This document shows positions 8,952-10,921 of a stretch of 10,921 nt of DNA, in pieces. The notes under the pieces were generated by a model. The model saw only the letters and a program-made list of their open reading frames with translations, made no database searches and had not been told where the DNA came from. Positions within the stretch are counted from its first letter, which is position 1; each line of letters begins with the position of its first letter. The position numbers and the translations under genes were made by a program. This DNA is from Echinostoma caproni (taxonomy: Eukaryota > Platyhelminthes > Trematoda > Plagiorchiida > Echinostomatidae): assembly GCA_900618425.1 (NCBI GenBank), contig UZAN01048627.1, positions 6,451 through 17,371 of the forward strand, written 5' to 3'.

Positions 8952-9360
8952 GGCCGTAACCTCAACGCCAATTCACGTATTGTTCAGGTGTCCCCTTTAC
9001 CGATAACCCGTCAGTCACTTCATTTTTGCCCGTCAGCAACCAACGCACACACAGTTGAATACTTCCCAACTCCAATCCAAAGCCTCCCACCACATCGTAT
9101 CTTCCATGCACTTTACGGGTTCACTTACCACAAACCTACCAGGCTCCTGTAGCAATTCGCATTCAACTCAATAGTGCTGTGAAATAGTTTATATTGATTC
9201 TAACCGACCATACTTCAACTGCACGCACAATCCACCGTTCCGCTTGCAGTCAAGCCTGCGAAAAACTAGAATCGAATTTCCNATTTCCCTCTTACTTTAG
9301 ATGATCATTTGTGCTTATTCATATTTGGTAAAACCGAATTCCAACCGCGAATCTGTGCAC
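8952..9360. repeat. Degenerate tandem repeat, unit 2
   Basis: This is the second copy of the 0.43-0.45 kb unit, holding the partner anchors at 9045-9058, 9128-9139 and 9223-9233. The right limit is where alignment fades near 9320-9360. It contains an N at 9282 within a duplicated ATTTCC, which may be an assembly join. Confidence 0.65.
9276..9288. other. Probable assembly join (N at 9282)
   Basis: ATTTCC lies on both sides of the N (9276-9281 and 9283-9288). Unit 1 of the tandem repeat has a single TTTCC here, which agrees with a duplicated contig end. Confidence 0.65.
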
Positions 9361-9369
9361 AGTAATTAT

Positions 9370-9595
9370 AGGGCCTGTAATCTGACACAAGAAATCAGAA
9401 CGATTCAGTGAATGATCGTGAGGGTACATCAATCGAATAAACCATGAAACAAAGAAAAACTAGGTCAAGCTGGTGCACGAAAAAGAAACAGATTGGAAGG
9501 GTATTAGTCAATGTCTGTGATGAACAACTGTGTCACGTGATTGGACTAGCAATGGGAACTGATAGACGAATACTTATGTAGTATCCCTCTGTCTC
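9370..9595 (-). repeat. Purine-rich tract and probable LTR remnant of Gypsy B
   Basis: On the minus strand the pol stop is followed at once by GAGACAGAGGGA (9584-9595), a purine run in the position of a polypurine tract, so sequence to the left should be 3' LTR. A clean TG start is not visible after it, and the far end cannot be found without another copy. The presence of LTR is inferred from position. Confidence 0.4.
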
Positions 9596-9703
9596 TTAGT
9601 TAACGTGGTACATTTTTACCCCATAGCGATCAACTGGTTTAGGGTTGCTCGAGACCTGCGTAGAGCGGACTCTGTTGCCTGAACATTTGTCGTTTACGAA
9701 GAG

Positions 9704-9722
9704 GCACTTGGANGCACTTGGA
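9704..9722. other. Probable assembly join (N at 9713)
   Basis: GCACTTGGA occurs on both sides of the N (9704-9712 and 9714-9722). It lies in the tail of Gypsy B pol, where it may add a false frameshift. Confidence 0.75.
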
Positions 9723-10688
9723 GAACTAGTCGTTTGGTCGAATCTGAATGATTATCATCAATTTCAGGACTTTCAGTCACGCGAAACTGAACGTGGTCGG
9801 ATTGTCTGCAAACAATTCACCATTCGCCGAGCTTCAGAGTAGTAGTGTTACCAGTAGATGAAACGATTGTAGCTGGATGCCATGTAGGCTCATGTGGGAG
9901 TAGGGTATAAACTGGATCCGACTCATTATACAAGCGGTCTTCAGTTCGAGATGATTGTGCATTTACCTTCCCCTGTTTTCTTTCTACTATTCCTCTGGGG
10001 GAAGGGAAGAGTAGTTGTAGTTGTAGTCCGGAGAGTACGACGAACGTTAATTCAGCTGGGGATCGTCCAGTGTTTTATGTAAGAGCTGTTCACTGAGCAA
10101 AAAGTAGTCAGTCCAGCTTGATTTGCAGGTTTCCTGCAGCCTGTTTGAGTATGTCTTGTTTGACCATCTGAACTGGTTGCTCCGCCAAGCCATTCTATGC
10201 CGGGTGGTAAGGAGCTGACCGCTTATGCTGTACTCCACTGTTGTGGAGAAATTTTTGAAACTCCTCGTTGGTAAATGGTGTTCCGTTGTCCGAGGAAATT
10301 GTTTCGGGGATACTGAAAGTTACAAATGAGGAGCACATCTTGGTGACTGTAGCCTCTGACGTACTATGACTAACTGGATGAACTTCTATCCACTTCGAGT
10401 AGGCATCTACTATGGTGAGGTTCATCACTTCGTTTATGTGGCCAAAATAATCTGCATGTATTCTCTTTCATGGTTTATCTGACCAACGTCACGGATTAAC
10501 AGGACCTGGAGGGTTTTGACGTTTGTACTTCTGACATTGCACTTTCGTACTAAATCCTCAATATCTTCATCAATCCGTGGCCATCAACAAGATCCTCTTG
10601 CTAGTGCTTTCATTCGGGTAACACCAGGGTGAGCATCATGCAGTTCGCGCAATAGATGTGGTCGCGCCCTTTGGGTTATGACTATATG

Positions 10689-10705
10689 GCTTCCCCNGCT
10701 TCCCC
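10689..10705. other. Probable assembly join (N at 10697)
   Basis: GCTTCCCC occurs on both sides of the N (10689-10696 and 10698-10705). Collapsing removes 9 bp, so the Gypsy B frame is kept either way. Confidence 0.75.
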
Positions 10706-10921
10706 AGAAAATACAATCGTCGTGTAAGCTGAGTTCATTTTTACGTTGCAAGATGGATCGTAGCTCATTAGAATAGAGATGGATTGTTGTTTTCCATTAG
10801 TTGAATATCCTTGCTCTTATGCGGAATAGCATCCAGGTGTTGCATGAACCTAATCAGCTCGGGAGGGTCCATGCACTTTACTTTGGTCGGTAATGGAAGG
10901 CGACTAAGTGCGTCCGCCGTT

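Larger units (their letters stand above)
9370..10921 (-). mobile_element. Gypsy B: integrase half of a second Ty3/Gypsy element
   Basis: On the minus strand the window enters at the end of RNase H (ADALSRLP near 10895-10919). It continues through the integrase to a short pol tail and a purine-rich tract followed by probable LTR sequence. Its proteins are clearly different from Gypsy A, so it is a separate family member. The 5' half lies beyond 10921. Its left limit is not sharply defined. Confidence 0.82.
9596..10921 (-). pseudogene. Gypsy B pol fragment: integrase with many stops
   Basis: The zinc-binding module shows LHDAHPGVTRMKALARG and a following C..C pair, with a Trp-to-stop change (10583-10585). 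The core has Asp 10450-10452 (HADYFGHI), Asp 10288-10290 (SSDNG) and Glu 10180-10182 (NGLAE), the last two 35 residues apart. The longest open piece is 10195-10428 (TIVDAYSKWIEV to SAPYHPA). It ends at an in-frame stop (10195-10197) just before the catalytic Glu. More stops lie at 10108-10110, 10090-10092 and 10075-10077, and a frameshift lies between the zinc-binding module and the core (about 10480-10550). The C-terminal region has DPVYTLL (about 9897-9920) and W…HVQFR (9781-9813). The apparent final stop is 9596-9598. Catalytic residues persist, but the gene cannot be translated whole. Confidence 0.83.

Noticed and set aside
8588..9152. A shared reading frame in the two tandem units (NAHTV.Y...FH..YG.T.HKPTR) suggesting a duplicated protein.
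   Set aside because: Hand comparison of about 30 aligned codons gives roughly 9, 5 and 7 differences at codon positions 1, 2 and 3. There is no third-position excess, and unit 2 has a stop soon after. This looks like non-coding similarity.
9894..10082. Open frame with a hydrophobic stretch (FFLLFLWG) and a Val run as a membrane peptide.
   Set aside because: It is antisense to the Gypsy B integrase C-terminal region. The Val run comes from a GTAGTT triplet repeat.
1..10921. CRISPR array, bacterial defence island, phage or operon.
   Set aside because: No regular short repeats with spacers, no ribosome binding sites and no prokaryotic genes are seen. All recognisable proteins are eukaryotic retroelement proteins.

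Overview
The window looks like repeat-rich eukaryotic nuclear DNA. The style of its retroelement proteins suggests a flatworm, probably a trematode (fluke). That placement is my inference from recognising the families, not from a search. No intact host gene, RNA gene, CRISPR array or bacterial-type operon is visible. Almost everything that can be interpreted is decayed mobile DNA.

Layout. Bases 1 to about 3320 (minus strand) are a CR1-like non-LTR retrotransposon. It has a broken ORF1 (PHD-like zinc finger, low-complexity linker, RNA-binding-like domain) followed by a broken ORF2 (APE-type endonuclease, linker, reverse transcriptase). The left window edge cuts ORF2 just after the catalytic FADD motif. 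Bases 3328-5399 (plus) are the 3' half of a Ty3/Gypsy retrotransposon, 'Gypsy A': the end of RNase H, a full integrase with an intact D-D35E triad but several frameshifts, a polypurine tract and a probable 3' LTR. Bases 5451-5612 (plus) are a tRNA-derived SINE-like repeat. A second diverged copy lies inverted at 8366-8516 and interrupts a degenerate tandem repeat with a period of about 0.44 kb (about 8228-9360). Bases 5613-8227 hold nothing I recognise. Bases 9596-10921 (minus) are the integrase half of a second Gypsy element, 'Gypsy B', with a probable LTR remnant to its left. Its 5' half runs off the right edge.

How the parts relate. The two Gypsy fragments point their 3' ends towards each other across about 4 kb of mostly anonymous DNA. 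Gypsy A's sequence is lost where the CR1 5' end abuts it, so the CR1 may have inserted into its pol gene. The coding parts carry stops and frameshifts and should be treated as pseudogenes.

Assembly caution. There are six single-N positions. Five are flanked by perfect direct repeats of 3-9 bp, which is what contig ends joined with a token one-base gap and an uncollapsed overlap would give. At least two of the apparent frameshifts in the CR1 element disappear if the overlap is collapsed, so they may be assembly artefacts. I found no convincing new biological system here.
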